DNA from: Paludibacteraceae bacterium
GTDB taxonomy: Bacteria; Bacteroidota; Bacteroidia; Bacteroidales; Paludibacteraceae
Assembly: GCA_024401435.1 (NCBI GenBank)
Contig: JAKSLB010000003.1
Span: 124,001-188,000 of the forward strand
Direction: 5' to 3'
Length of the DNA stretch: 64,000 bases
Part shown: one piece after another, positions 53,397 to 62,204 of the stretch
How positions within the stretch are numbered: position 1 is the stretch's first letter
Layout of the letters: every line of letters begins with the position of its first letter
The notes under the pieces: model-generated
Told to the model about the DNA's origin: nothing
The model's database searches: none
Seen by the model: the letters and a program-made list of their open reading frames with translations, nothing else
Made by a program: the position numbers and the translations under genes

Positions 53397-55056
53397 CACC
53401 AAAAGCAAGACGAACGTTCTCATTCAGTTTCTGAATTAAAGCAGAACAACAATTTACATCTTTTGCAGCATTTAAATCCTCAACTATTCTAATTATGTTC
53501 TTTGAATAATCACTGTTCGGGTTTGGAATAGGATATTTTTCAACATATTGACTCAAATATCGTCTTCTACCAGAGTACAATTTATTATTGAAACATAAAT
53601 CGTGATATGTACTCATTAACTCTGAATTTGCGATACCTTGAATGAGTAATAATAAGTCTTTTTCTGTATCATTTTTGGCCTCAATCCAATAACAATTCCC
53701 GTTTACTATTGCGCCGCTTTCATCGTATGCGAATTGTGCTTCAACACTAATGTCAGGAAACACAATTTTAGGGAATTTCCACAAAGCAGGATTTTGAGGC
53801 ACCCACATTTCGTACCATTTACGACCTGCAGAAATCAAATACGAACGTCCTTCCAATTGTTCTTTGTGTTTGAGCAGATATTCTTTTGTTATAGGATACT
53901 TGTCAATATCATAGACACACCTACTTCCACCCTTATCATAATGCGGATATAGCACTTTCATAAGAGAGGAAGAATCGCAACTCCATCGTTGAATATTCTC
54001 GCGAGAAATCATTGGTTTGAACAACTCTTGTTCGGATGAAACATCGCCATTCAAGTTTGGATTCAAGAATACATTATCAGCACAAGATTTTATTCCAACT
54101 CTCACTTTGAATTTGTCGCAAATATGGCAGTATGTATTTTTGTGAATAACATCAATGAATTTACTTTCTGTTTCCTTGGTCATTTTCCACACATCAGTTT
54201 TATTTGACGAATAAGTAAGAATTCCTGTCGTATAATCAAACACTTTTCCCCCAACCCAATATATGCCTGTCGTATTGTTTGATAAAATATCATAAACAGA
54301 ACTAACCATATTTGTCGCTTTTTTTGATGAATTGTGAATTTCATATATTTTCACAAATTTGCATGTTGACTGCAATTGGGTTTTAGATGTTTTTTTTCTG
54401 CCAATTAAAATTGCAGGCAGTACTGCCGCATCAAACAATTGACTATCACCTAAATCTATAACCTCCAAAATATCATAGTTGTCAAGAAGAAATTTTCGAA
54501 TATCAGAGCCACTTTTGGTTGTCAAATATCGATTGGATGTAATTACGCCTAAAATTCCTCCTTTTTTGAGAACGTTAGTCATCCCTATCAAAAATGGATA
54601 ATATAAATCCACTTTGCCAGTCAAATTGAAATTTTTTGCTATTTGCCTCGATTTCTCACGTCCTAAATTTTGGGTTCGCACATACGGTGGATTGGCTATA
54701 ATAATATCTGCATATTCGGAAAGAGAATTACTTGAGAACAAATTATTTTGTTTATTTGATATTTCAAGAAAATCCTCATTTCCAATTTCATAATTGCTAA
54801 TTCCAATTTCTTCTAAATTCTTTTTAGTTTGAGTGACATACTCTTTGTTTGTATCAAAGCCAATTAGTTTTTCAACATTCGAACCTGTTTGTTCTGCAAT
54901 AGAAATAAGAAGTGAACCATCACCACAAGCAGGGTCAAGAACGATTTTGTTTGACAAATCGCCATAATAATCTATCAATTTATTTGACAGGTAGTTGGCT
55001 AATTTAGATGGTGTAAATGTTGCACCCGTTTTTTTTATTATGGAAATGTCTTTCAT
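53386..55056 (-). CDS. Type II N6-adenine DNA methyltransferase (gamma class)
   Basis: 556 aa from the ATG at 55056; a TTG four codons upstream is the only longer option. SAM motif I is VLDPACGDGSLL (about 40-51). The catalytic motif IV is IIANPPYVRTQ. Both are followed by a TaqI/Eco57I-like C-terminal recognition domain (about 300-556: PMISRENIQRWS, YLSQYVEKYPIPNP). Motif order I then IV then target domain fits the gamma class. It protects the sites cut by the convergent endonuclease gene. The fusion-type Eco57I possibility is less likely because no nuclease domain is in this chain. Confidence 0.9.
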   Translation of the reverse strand: MKDISIIKKTGATFTPSKLANYLSNKLIDYYGDLSNKIVLDPACGDGSLLISIAEQTGSNVEKLIGFDTNKEYVTQTKKNLEEIGISNYEIGNEDFLEISNKQNNLFSSNSLSEYADIIIANPPYVRTQNLGREKSRQIAKNFNLTGKVDLYYPFLIGMTNVLKKGGILGVITSNRYLTTKSGSDIRKFLLDNYDILEVIDLGDSQLFDAAVLPAILIGRKKTSKTQLQSTCKFVKIYEIHNSSKKATNMVSSVYDILSNNTTGIYWVGGKVFDYTTGILTYSSNKTDVWKMTKETESKFIDVIHKNTYCHICDKFKVRVGIKSCADNVFLNPNLNGDVSSEQELFKPMISRENIQRWSCDSSSLMKVLYPHYDKGGSRCVYDIDKYPITKEYLLKHKEQLEGRSYLISAGRKWYEMWVPQNPALWKFPKIVFPDISVEAQFAYDESGAIVNGNCYWIEAKNDTEKDLLLLIQGIANSELMSTYHDLCFNNKLYSGRRRYLSQYVEKYPIPNPNSDYSKNIIRIVEDLNAAKDVNCCSALIQKLNENVRLAFGVTD

Positions 55057-55366
55057 CTTTTTATACAAAATTTATTTCATTTTACAAAAATATGAAATTT
55101 GATCTACCAATAGGAGGATATATCATGTTAAGTTTTATATTTTACTGAAAAAGTTGACTCACAACAAGAGTTTACAATGTATCAGTTAAGTCAGGAAAAC
55201 AACAAATGAACTTCAATGAAGTAATCAGACTTCATAACGAGGAAGACTATGAAGAAGACAGGATCTCTCGTCTTTTACCACCATAGTATCAAGATGGATT
55301 GTTATCCCTGCAAAGGAGGAAAGGAATATTTTCGGAGTAAAAGACACCATGAAAAATGTGTCACCC

Positions 55367-55409
55367 GTGCTGTGCCGTCGGGGCTTGGAGAGCCCCCACA
55401 TCACAGCAC
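55367..55409. terminator. Nested hairpin downstream of the FISUMP genes
   Basis: The outer stem GTGCTGTG/CACAGCAC (55367-55374, 55402-55409) encloses an inner GGGGCT/AGCCCC stem (55380-55385, 55391-55396) with a 5-nt loop. It lies about 65 nt past the stop at 55475 on the minus strand. No U-tract, so terminator function is uncertain. The rest of 55057-55474 shows no convincing gene; the short frames there have no start context or recognisable domain. Confidence 0.4.
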
Positions 55410-55474
55410 GCGCGACACTCACACCAAAAGAATATGGGGTTGCGTCCCTTTTAGGGGTTGAGTGGGCAAGGATG

Positions 55475-57016
55475 CTATTTCTGAGCGCGCACCGCGCGAA
55501 CAGGGAAGCCATGGATGCGGTCCTCGATGGCCCAGTCATCGAGGCGGTCATCGTTGACCCAGTAGGCGCCCTTCTCGTAGAAGCAATGGAAACGAGCGGC
55601 GACCTCTAAGTACACGTTATCATCGAGCGAAGACGACCAGTAATAGCCACCGTAGCCCACACGGAAGGCATCCAAACAGTTGCGGTAGCCTGCGGCAGGG
55701 AAAAAGACAGAATTACCGTTAGGTCCTGTGAATTTTGCTCCGTACACTCCGTTGACCTCTTCCCAGCTGTATGTACACTTTTCAACAAGCTCTCTCTGTT
55801 CATAACAGGTCGGCATACGCCACTCATCACCCCAGTTGACTGTCGCTGCGTCATCCTCGGGAAGAAGGGTAGAATAGGAATCTATATGATTATATTTTGT
55901 ATAAACATCATCCTTTAGCCATTTGTATCTTATCATATCATACACCTCTTTTGGCTTTGTCTCGCCCCAGGAAAAATAGTCGCCGTATTCCTCTGGTTGA
56001 GAGGCTCCAATGTTGCAAGTCGCCCATAGAGTACCGGAAGGAAGACCAAGATCAACATACTCATGTGTTGATTCTGTCTCGAAATCAACTTTCACCACGT
56101 TTTCCATATTGTAGCGAACAATATTGCCGTCGGCAGTTTTCACTCTCATGTAGATTACCTCGTGAGGTTCTGTAGGTTCCGTGGATTCCATGGATTCCTG
56201 AGTTTGCACTGCACGAACTGGATGTCCGTAGTATCGAACGCCATTGCTACCACACTCAGCATACTCATCAGAAAAATTCAAGAAGTAAGCATTGTTCTCG
56301 TACATTTTGCAGAGCGAAGACGACCAATATCCCGCATAGATTCCACTACTCTTGACATCCAAACCGTTAACATCGCCAGGAACGGGGAAAAAGAGAGAAT
56401 TGCCGTTCTTCGCTGTGAATTTTGCTCCGTACACTCCGTTGACCTCTTCCCAACTATATTCGCAGTTATCAATGAGTTCTTGCATATCTTCGGTTGTAGG
56501 CATTCGCCACTGCGCACCCCAGTTGGCTGTGGCAGCATCATCTTCTGGAAGAAGGGTAGTATAAGAGTCTATATCCGGGTTATATTTTGTAAAATGATCA
56601 AAATCTCCCCATTTATAGTTCTTTCCATTGAATACCGACTTTGGCTCTGTCTCGCCCCATGCAAAATAGTCGCCGTATTCCTCTGGTTGAGAGGCTCCGA
56701 TGTTGCAAGTCGCCCATAGAGTACCGGAAGGAAGACCAAGATCAACATACTGTTGTTGTTTCTGAGCACGTACCGCACGAACTGGGAAGCCGCTACCACG
56801 GTTGTCGACAGGATTCCAGAGTGCTCCTTCCTCGTCAAAGAACAGGCGGCGAGCGCCGTTCTCGTCCGTCTCGTAGAGCGAAGACGACCAGTAGTAGCCG
56901 TAGTTGCCCACATGATAGGCATCCGAACCGGAACGGAAGCTAGCAGCAGGGAAAAAGACAGAATTACCGTTAGGTCCTGTGAATTTTGCTCGACCTCTTC
57001 CCAGCTGTATGTACAC
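55475..57016 (-). pseudogene. 3' part of a frameshifted four-domain FISUMP-like gene
   Basis: 513-codon frame that continues the gene beginning at 58017 after a 13-nt deletion near 56990. It enters in the middle of domain 2 (AKFTGPNGNSVFFP ... GFPVRAVRAQ), so its own first codons are not a natural protein start and no signal peptide is present. Domain 3 starts QQYVDLGLPSGTLWATCN. A linker (MRVKTADGNIVRYNMENVV) repeats the N-terminal segment of the first gene part. Domain 4 then runs to GFPVRAVRAQK and the natural end. G+C is visibly higher than in neighbouring genes. The role of the FISUMP domain is unknown. Confidence 0.75.
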
Positions 57017-58017
57017 TTTTCAACAAGCTCTCTCTGTTCATCACTGGTCGGCATACGCCACTCATCACCCCAGTTGGCTGTCGCTGCGTCATCCTCAGGA
57101 AGAAGGGTAGAATAGGAATCTATATCCTGGTTATATTTTGTAAAAACATTATCGTTTATCCATTTGTATGTTCCCAAATTATACACCTCTTTTGGCTTTG
57201 TCTCACCCCAAGCGAAATAGTCGCCGTATTCCTCTGGTTGAGAGGCTCCGATGTTGCAAGTCGCCCATAGAGTACCGGAAGGAAGTCCAAGATCAACATA
57301 CCGTTGTTGTTTCTGAGCACGTACCGCACGAACGGAACAGCCGCCGTAACGAACGAAGTCACGTCCTTCATAGGAACTCTTCTCGTTGAAGTCCATGTAG
57401 TAAGCGTAGTCTGTATCGTAGAGCGAGGACGACCAGTAGTAACCATATTCGCCCACATAATCAAGATATGAAAGGTAACGGCAACCAACGGCAGGGAAAA
57501 AAACAGAATTACCGTTAGGTCCTGTGAATTTTGCTCCGTACACTCCGTCAACCTCTTCCCAACTATATGTGCACTCTTTAAAAAGCTCTATCTGCTCTTC
57601 ACTGGTCGGCATACGCCACTCATCACCCCAGTTGGCTGTCGCTGCATCATCCTCGGGAAGAAGGGTAGTATAGGAATCTATATCCGGATTATATTTTGTA
57701 AAAATATTATTCCTCTGCCATTTGTATGTACTCATATCGTACACATTCTTTGGTTCTGTCTCACCCCAAGCAAAATAGTCGCCGTATTCCTCTGGCTGAG
57801 TGGCTCCGATGTTGCAAGTCGCCCATAAGGTACCAGAAGGAAGACCTAAATCAACATACTCATGAGTCATTTCTGTCTCGAAATCAACTTCAATTACATT
57901 TTCCACATCATAACGGTCAATATTGCCGTCAGTGGTTTCCACCTTCATGAAGGTCGTGGCGTAAGATGACACGCATAGGAAGATAAACCCTACTATTGCC
58001 AGTAATTGTCTTTTCAT
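56569..58017 (-). CDS. 5' part of the FISUMP-like gene (signal peptide, domain 1, truncated domain 2)
   Basis: 482 codons. Signal peptide MKRQLLAIVGFIFLCVSSYA, then MKVETTDGNIDRYDVENVIE, and domain 1 from EYVDLGLPSGTLWATCNIGA through YFAWGETEPK, EWRMPTSEEQ, YYWSSSL to SVRAVRAQ. Domain 2 begins QRYVDLGLPSGTLW and is normal until YSWEEV. At that point 13 nt present in the sister domains (coding for NGVY plus one base) are missing, and the frame changes to unrelated residues (EQNSQDLTVI...) until 56569. The last about 140 residues are therefore an artefact of the shift. It follows the T9SS-sorted gene at 58515-58042 by 24 nt, an operon like 13181-11382. Confidence 0.7.
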   Translation of the reverse strand: MKRQLLAIVGFIFLCVSSYATTFMKVETTDGNIDRYDVENVIEVDFETEMTHEYVDLGLPSGTLWATCNIGATQPEEYGDYFAWGETEPKNVYDMSTYKWQRNNIFTKYNPDIDSYTTLLPEDDAATANWGDEWRMPTSEEQIELFKECTYSWEEVDGVYGAKFTGPNGNSVFFPAVGCRYLSYLDYVGEYGYYWSSSLYDTDYAYYMDFNEKSSYEGRDFVRYGGCSVRAVRAQKQQRYVDLGLPSGTLWATCNIGASQPEEYGDYFAWGETKPKEVYNLGTYKWINDNVFTKYNQDIDSYSTLLPEDDAATANWGDEWRMPTSDEQRELVEKCTYSWEEVEQNSQDLTVILSFSLLLASVPVRMPIMWATTATTGRLRSTRRTRTALAACSLTRKEHSGILSTTVVAASQFVRYVLRNNNSMLILVFLPVLYGRLATSEPLNQRNTATILHGARQSQSRYSMERTINGEILIILQNITRI

Positions 58018-58041
58018 ATTATTTTATTTAGTATTTACGGA

Positions 58042-58515
58042 TTATTTTCTGATGATTTTGAATGATTTACCTGCTACCGAAAGGATGTATACCCCTTTGG
58101 TTTTTGGCAATGAAACGATGGCAGTTCCATCTTCGTTTGTTTTCGACGATGAGATAAGCATTCCCGACACGTTCATAAGCGTTACAACAGCTTGCTTGTC
58201 AAGGTTCTGCAACTGGATTGTCGCCTCGTCCAGACTGACAATACGAATCTCTTCGGAAGAGAGTTGTTCTACTTTTGTCACATCACCCTCCGTAAAATGG
58301 AAGTTCTTCACACCCTCAATTGAATAGGAAGTCTCGGAATTGCCGTTGACCACCAGGTCCCCAGATTTGAATGTCACTACCGGCTTGTCTGCCAATAGGA
58401 AGTTGTACTTGTTACCTGCGTTGAGCTCCACTGTCAAATAGGTTGCCTCAGCACTAACAGACATCATGCCTGTAAGGATACATGCAGATGCCAAAATAAT
58501 TTGTTTAAGATTCAT
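58042..58515 (-). CDS. Short secreted protein with type A T9SS sorting domain
   Basis: 157 aa from the ATG at 58515, which begins the signal peptide MNLKQIILASACILTGMMSVSAEA; the frame extends further up without such a feature. The middle reads FLLADKPVVTFKSGDLVVNG and YSIEGVKNFHFTEGD, a pattern common in small Bacteroidota secreted proteins ahead of sorting domains. The C-terminal 65 residues (IRIVSLDEATIQLQNL, VTLMNVSGMLISSS, GVYILSVAGKSFKIIRK) fit a type A T9SS domain. It is first in an operon with the FISUMP-like gene. The arrangement copies that at 13181. Confidence 0.82.
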   Translation of the reverse strand: MNLKQIILASACILTGMMSVSAEATYLTVELNAGNKYNFLLADKPVVTFKSGDLVVNGNSETSYSIEGVKNFHFTEGDVTKVEQLSSEEIRIVSLDEATIQLQNLDKQAVVTLMNVSGMLISSSKTNEDGTAIVSLPKTKGVYILSVAGKSFKIIRK

Positions 58516-58691
58516 AAAATTGTATTTTTTATTTAAACGTAGAAAATCAATAAATTTTAAAAACATTTAATCATTTAACAACCGACAACAAAAATCATAT
58601 TTTATTAGAAGGATTCTATAAATTACCATTTTACCGTCCAAACCCGTTAAAACAAATACCATGGACACCCTATAATGTCAATGATTATTTG

Positions 58692-58699
58692 CAAATTTA
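58692..58699 (-). promoter_or_regulatory. -7 promoter element of the 58515 operon
   Basis: The minus strand reads TAAATTTG (TAnnTTTG), about 177 nt upstream of the ATG, which implies a long leader. No exact -33 TTTG. Confidence 0.4.
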
Positions 58700-58826
58700 G
58701 CGCATTTAGCATTATTAACTCCTATTTATTGCATAGAAAATTCCCCCCCCTTATTTCTTGATAATTATCAATATTTATTATTACATAAGCTTTTTTTAAT
58801 CTTACATAAAAAAATTATTACTGTCC

Positions 58827-59297
58827 GCTAAACCTTTTATGTTTTTAAACATTGTGCAAAAAAAAATGAATTATATAATTAATAATACATAATAATCGTA
58901 TTCTATGTTATGTGCAACCCCTCTGGGGTTGTGTGTGGACGGGGGTACAAATCAATCATTCTACCGATATGCAACCCCTCTGGGGTTCTGCGAGAAAGTA
59001 ACATCACGCCACAAATTGATGCTATTAACATGGAACCCCGCTGAGGTTCAAGAATACATCACGATAACAACAATGTGCGGGGGTTCGGTAGAATTACAAT
59101 TGTTTCAACACATTCTTTTTCCACCACATTCGAAATCCTATTCCCTTTTGTGCTATGCAGAACCCCGGAGGGGTTCCATGTCTGTAGATGAATTGATTCG
59201 TGGCACGCGTACACAACCCCAGAGGGGTTGCACATTCTATTTACCTCGCATGAATCATTTTTTGTATAATGTTTAAAAACACAAAAGGTTTATCGAA
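58827..59297. repeat. Composite REP-like element bounded by inverted repeats
   Basis: The outer ends AAACCTTTTATGTTTTTAAAC (58830 on) and GTTTAAAAACACAAAAGGTTT (to about 59291) are inverted copies. Inside are five palindromes with cores AACCCC-nnn-GGGGTT (at about 58917, 58973, 59034, 59161 and 59214). The right half, 59080-59297, is about 85-90% identical by eye to 63548-63765 on the opposite strand. Reading frames across this region are made of the repeats and are not genes. Confidence 0.75.
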
Positions 59298-59344
59298 CAC
59301 CTATAAATCATTATAATATGGTGCAATTATATATTTCAATGGTG

Positions 59345-59431
59345 TGCGGGGTTATATGGGAACATTGGGCAGGATTTCGGCAGAGACGCAATATGTTGCG
59401 GGTAAAGACGCCATAATACAACGTCTCTACA
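59345..59431. repeat. GAGACGC-type interrupted palindrome
   Basis: GAACATTGGGCAGGATTTCGG, then CAGAGACGCAATATGTTGCG, then AAAGACGCCATAATACAACG and TCTCTAC. It corresponds to the third palindrome of the cluster at 51171-51310 and, inverted, to 63795-63860. Confidence 0.6.
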
Positions 59432-59454
59432 GGGTAACAAATTAAAAAAACGAC

Positions 59455-59666
59455 ATTTTAAAGGGGATTTCTATAAATTGCTTTGTAGCGATTTTGAAAG
59501 TTTTGTCAGACAGATTGTTGATTTGAACGAAGGAGCAGTGCGGGCACTGTGACTGAGTGAAAATCAGCAAGATGGCGACAAAAGTTCAAAAGCGCACAAA
59601 AGATTAAAGAATAACCTATATAAAAAAATATTTAATAATCGGGGAATTTATAGAAGTCCCCTAAAA
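59455..59666. mobile_element. MITE-like element, best-preserved copy
   Basis: About 212 bp. The left end ATTTTAAAGGGGATTTC then TATAAATT, and right end AATTTATAGAAGTCCCCT then AAAAT, are terminal inverted repeats that differ only by one substitution and two bases of spacing. The interior is shared with 14898-15101 (CAGACAGATTGTTGATTTG; GACTGAGTGAAAATCAGCAA; TTCAAAAGCGCACAA). No transposase frame. It abuts the end of the chromate transporter gene (stop at 59674). Confidence 0.8.
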
Positions 59667-59673
59667 TATAAAT

Positions 59674-60213
59674 CTACATCAAAGCAACACCCAAAATTCC
59701 TGAAACAACAATCAACAACATTGGGTTCACCTTGAAAAAATAGAGTGCAACAAATGAGGCCATAAAAATCAAAACAGAGATATTATTTTCACCACGACCA
59801 AAATCCACAAAAGATTCCTTGTTAAACAACATCAACGAAGCTGCTAAAATCAATCCACCTAACACAGGTCTCAATCCTGATAATACATATTGAAGATATC
59901 GGTTATCTTTGTTTTTCATTAAAAACTTAACAACCAAGTACATCAACAATACCGAAGGCAAACATAAAGAAGTCGTTGTCAACACAGCGCCAGGAATTCC
60001 AGCCACAACATATCCCACGTAAGTAGCAGTATTAATTGAAACAGGTCCCGGTGTCATTTGAGAGATAGCCAACATATCAGAAAACTCCTTGATTGTCATC
60101 CAACCGAAATGATCCACCACCTCAAATTGAATGAGTGAGAGCATAGCATATCCACCACCGAATCCCAACAATCCGATCTTAAAAAAAACATAGAATAATT
60201 CAAGATACACCAT
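59674..60213 (-). CDS. Chromate transporter family protein, second half-size subunit
   Basis: 179 aa, a single CHR domain: FFKIGLLGFGGGYAMLSLI at the N-terminus, WMTIKEFSDMLAISQMTPGPVSINTATYVGY next, and about five hydrophobic helices. Half-size CHR proteins work as pairs; its partner is the gene just upstream, 4 nt away. Members export chromate or, in many anaerobes, carry unknown anions. The true substrate here is not known. Confidence 0.9.
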   Translation of the reverse strand: MVYLELFYVFFKIGLLGFGGGYAMLSLIQFEVVDHFGWMTIKEFSDMLAISQMTPGPVSINTATYVGYVVAGIPGAVLTTTSLCLPSVLLMYLVVKFLMKNKDNRYLQYVLSGLRPVLGGLILAASLMLFNKESFVDFGRGENNISVLIFMASFVALYFFKVNPMLLIVVSGILGVALM

Positions 60214-60217
60214 ACAC

Positions 60218-60769
60218 TTACACCTTCCTCATTTTATGATACATATAGATACCATACAACAATGCACCCACCGAAACGATCAATATAATTATAATCGGAG
60301 AAACCTTAAACCTCCATATCAAAACAGCAGCCACGATTGGTATCCATATTTTCTTCCAACTCCAACTGTTTTGTTTGATCAAACGAATAGCAGGCACTAA
60401 AATTAATGCCACCACACATGGACGAATTCCTTTGAACAATCGTTCCACAATCTCATTATCCTTTATTTCCGTAAAAAATATGGCAATCAACAAAATAGCA
60501 ATGAACGATGGTAGGGCAGCACCTAAAGCCGACCAAAACGCACCCGCCTTTCCTCGCAACTTATATCCCACATATAATCCAGTATTGATAGCAAACACAC
60601 CAGGCAAAGATTGAACCAATGCAATCAAATCCCAAAATTCCTCCTTAGACATATACTTACGCTTGTCCACAATAGCAATTTCCACCATTGTAAGCATAGC
60701 ATAACCACCTCCCAATGTGAAAGCTCCTATTCGCAAGAATATTCGAAACAAATCTATCAGTTTTACCAT
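60218..60769 (-). CDS. Chromate transporter family protein, first half-size subunit
   Basis: 183 aa with the same domain in the partner topology: FLRIGAFTLGGGYAMLTMV, YMSKEEFWDLIALVQSLPGVFAINTGLYVGYK, then membrane helices. It is the first gene of a two-gene operon with a promoter at 60787-60820. As a pair the two proteins equal one full-length ChrA. Confidence 0.9.
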   Translation of the reverse strand: MVKLIDLFRIFLRIGAFTLGGGYAMLTMVEIAIVDKRKYMSKEEFWDLIALVQSLPGVFAINTGLYVGYKLRGKAGAFWSALGAALPSFIAILLIAIFFTEIKDNEIVERLFKGIRPCVVALILVPAIRLIKQNSWSWKKIWIPIVAAVLIWRFKVSPIIIILIVSVGALLYGIYMYHKMRKV

Positions 60770-60786
60770 AAATTCTATTTTAATTG

Positions 60787-60820
60787 CAAAGATAAAAAAA
60801 ATATTATTTTTTTATCCAAA
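60787..60820 (-). promoter_or_regulatory. Promoter of the chromate transporter pair
   Basis: On the minus strand TTTG (60817-60820) and, 22 nt later, TATCTTTG (60787-60794). It is back to back with the tRNA-Lys promoter, the two -33 boxes being 3 nt apart. Confidence 0.65.
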
Positions 60821-60823
60821 AAG

Positions 60824-60854
60824 TTTGCTCGTATCAAAATAATGCGTACCTTTG
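60824..60854 (+). promoter_or_regulatory. Promoter of tRNA-Lys
   Basis: TTTG (60824-60827), 19 nt, then TACCTTTG (60847-60854): an exact match to the Bacteroidota housekeeping consensus, 32 nt before the tRNA 5' end. Confidence 0.85.
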
Positions 60855-60886
60855 CAACGCTTTTGAGAAATAAAGCAAACAAGGGA

Positions 60887-60962
60887 GAGCTAGTAGCTCA
60901 GCAGGTAGAGCACATCCCTTTTAAGGATGGGGTCTTGGGTTCGAGCCCCAACTGGCTCACCA
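60887..60962 (+). tRNA. tRNA-Lys (anticodon UUU)
   Basis: 76 nt with encoded CCA. Acceptor GAGCTAG/CTGGCTC (one G-U), D arm GCTC...GAGC, anticodon arm CATCC-CTTTTAA-GGATG with anticodon TTT, variable GGGTC, T arm TTGGG-TTCGAGC-CCCAA, discriminator A. All stems pair. Confidence 0.97.
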
Positions 60963-60997
60963 AAGCGATCAAGAATTTTCTTGGTCGCTTTTTTTTA
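60962..60997 (+). terminator. Rho-independent terminator after tRNA-Lys
   Basis: AAAGCGATCAAGAA pairs with TTCTTGGTCGCTTT (one G-U), followed by a run of T; it begins at the CCA end. Confidence 0.9.
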
Positions 60998-61136
60998 CCA
61001 ATGTGAAGAAGTATACAAGGATTAAAATAAATCCATCTTCTCATTGCATATGTATCACATAATTTGTACTTTTCGCCATCTAAAACAAAATCTTTAGATA
61101 TTTTAGGAAAGAAAAGACATTTTAAATCATCAACGT

Positions 61137-62204
61137 ATGACACTACTTATCATTGCATTAATAGCCACTTTAGGAATATCGTTTTTATGTTCTTTACTCG
61201 AAGCAACATTATACAACGCGACCTCTTCTTATATAGAATCATTACCTACAGAAAAAAATGGCGTGGAAAATTTGAAAAATTTAAAATCCAACATAGAAAA
61301 ACCCATTGCTGCCATTTTATCACTCAATACAATAGCTAATACAGCTGGAGCAGCAGCAGTGGGTGCTCAAGCCGTAGACGTTTTCGGTAGCATGTATTTC
61401 GGTCTATGTTCTGTCGTACTTACCATCTTAGTATTAATCTGCTCCGAAATCATACCGAAAACCATTGGTTCCAATTATTGGAGAGAACTATGTATTCCTG
61501 CCGGATATATCATTCGTGTTATTTTATACTTATGCTATCCACTAGTAATTATGTCACAATTTCTCACCAGACTCTTTACAAGAAAACAAGTTCAAACGGT
61601 GAGTAGAGAGGAAGTGGCTGCACTCACCAACATTGGTGAACGCGAAGGTGTATTCAAGAAAAACGAAAGTATCATCATCAACAACCTCGTAAAAATGGAG
61701 AAAGTGAAAGTCCACTCCATTATGACACCACGTACGGTTGTTTTAGCCGCACAAGAAGATATGACATTAGAAGAGTTCTTCAAAGATAAAAAATTCCTCA
61801 CCTATTCCAGAATTCCCATCTACACAAATGACTTCGACGACATCACAGGATTTGTTTTAAAAGCAGATATTCTTTTCCATCTCGCTAATGGTGAAGATCA
61901 AATCAAACTAAAAGAAATTAAACGTGATATTATGGTATGCTACGAAAACACATCTATCACGAAATTCTACGATTTGATGGTGGCAAGAAAGGAGCAAATA
62001 GCTCTTGTCATTGACGAATACGGCGGAATGGATGGAATCATCACACTAGAAGATGTGATAGAAACTATCTTAGGACTTGAAATCACAGATGAATTTGATA
62101 ATCAAACAGATATGCAAGCGTTTGCCAAAGCATTATGGCAAAAAAGAGCTGAACAACTAAACTTTGCACAGGTAGAAGAAAACGAAGAATCTAATCCTTC
62201 CTAA
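61137..62204 (+). CDS. CNNM/CBS-domain membrane protein (hemolysin C/GldE-like), lacking the CorC_HlyC domain
   Basis: 355 aa. Residues 1-150 are a CNNM (DUF21) membrane domain with about four helices (LCSLLEATLYNATSSYI; AAILSLNTIANTAGAAAVGAQ; CSEIIPKTIG). Residues about 190-315 hold a CBS pair (VHSIMTPRTVVLAAQEDM; SRIPIYTNDFDDITGFV; ALVIDEYGGMDGIITLEDVIE). The chain ends shortly after, without the C-terminal transporter-associated domain of most CorC/HlyC and GldE proteins. The family moves Mg2+ or other divalent cations. The 3' end overlaps the opposite-strand gene by 14 bp. Confidence 0.9.
   Translation: MTLLIIALIATLGISFLCSLLEATLYNATSSYIESLPTEKNGVENLKNLKSNIEKPIAAILSLNTIANTAGAAAVGAQAVDVFGSMYFGLCSVVLTILVLICSEIIPKTIGSNYWRELCIPAGYIIRVILYLCYPLVIMSQFLTRLFTRKQVQTVSREEVAALTNIGEREGVFKKNESIIINNLVKMEKVKVHSIMTPRTVVLAAQEDMTLEEFFKDKKFLTYSRIPIYTNDFDDITGFVLKADILFHLANGEDQIKLKEIKRDIMVCYENTSITKFYDLMVARKEQIALVIDEYGGMDGIITLEDVIETILGLEITDEFDNQTDMQAFAKALWQKRAEQLNFAQVEENEESNPS

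Noticed and set aside
55225-55551. Frames over the hairpin region downstream of the FISUMP genes
   Set aside because: They combine hairpin sequence with the antisense of the FISUMP end; no start context or domain supports a gene.
58905-59276. 123-codon frame in the repeat cluster
   Set aside because: Translated REP palindromes give recurrent peptides such as ATPLGLC and EPRRGSMS; it is repeat, not gene. The same applies to frames at 63570-63885.
60611-61006. 131-codon plus frame across the tRNA-Lys gene
   Set aside because: It runs through the divergent promoter and the tRNA; not compatible with a protein gene.
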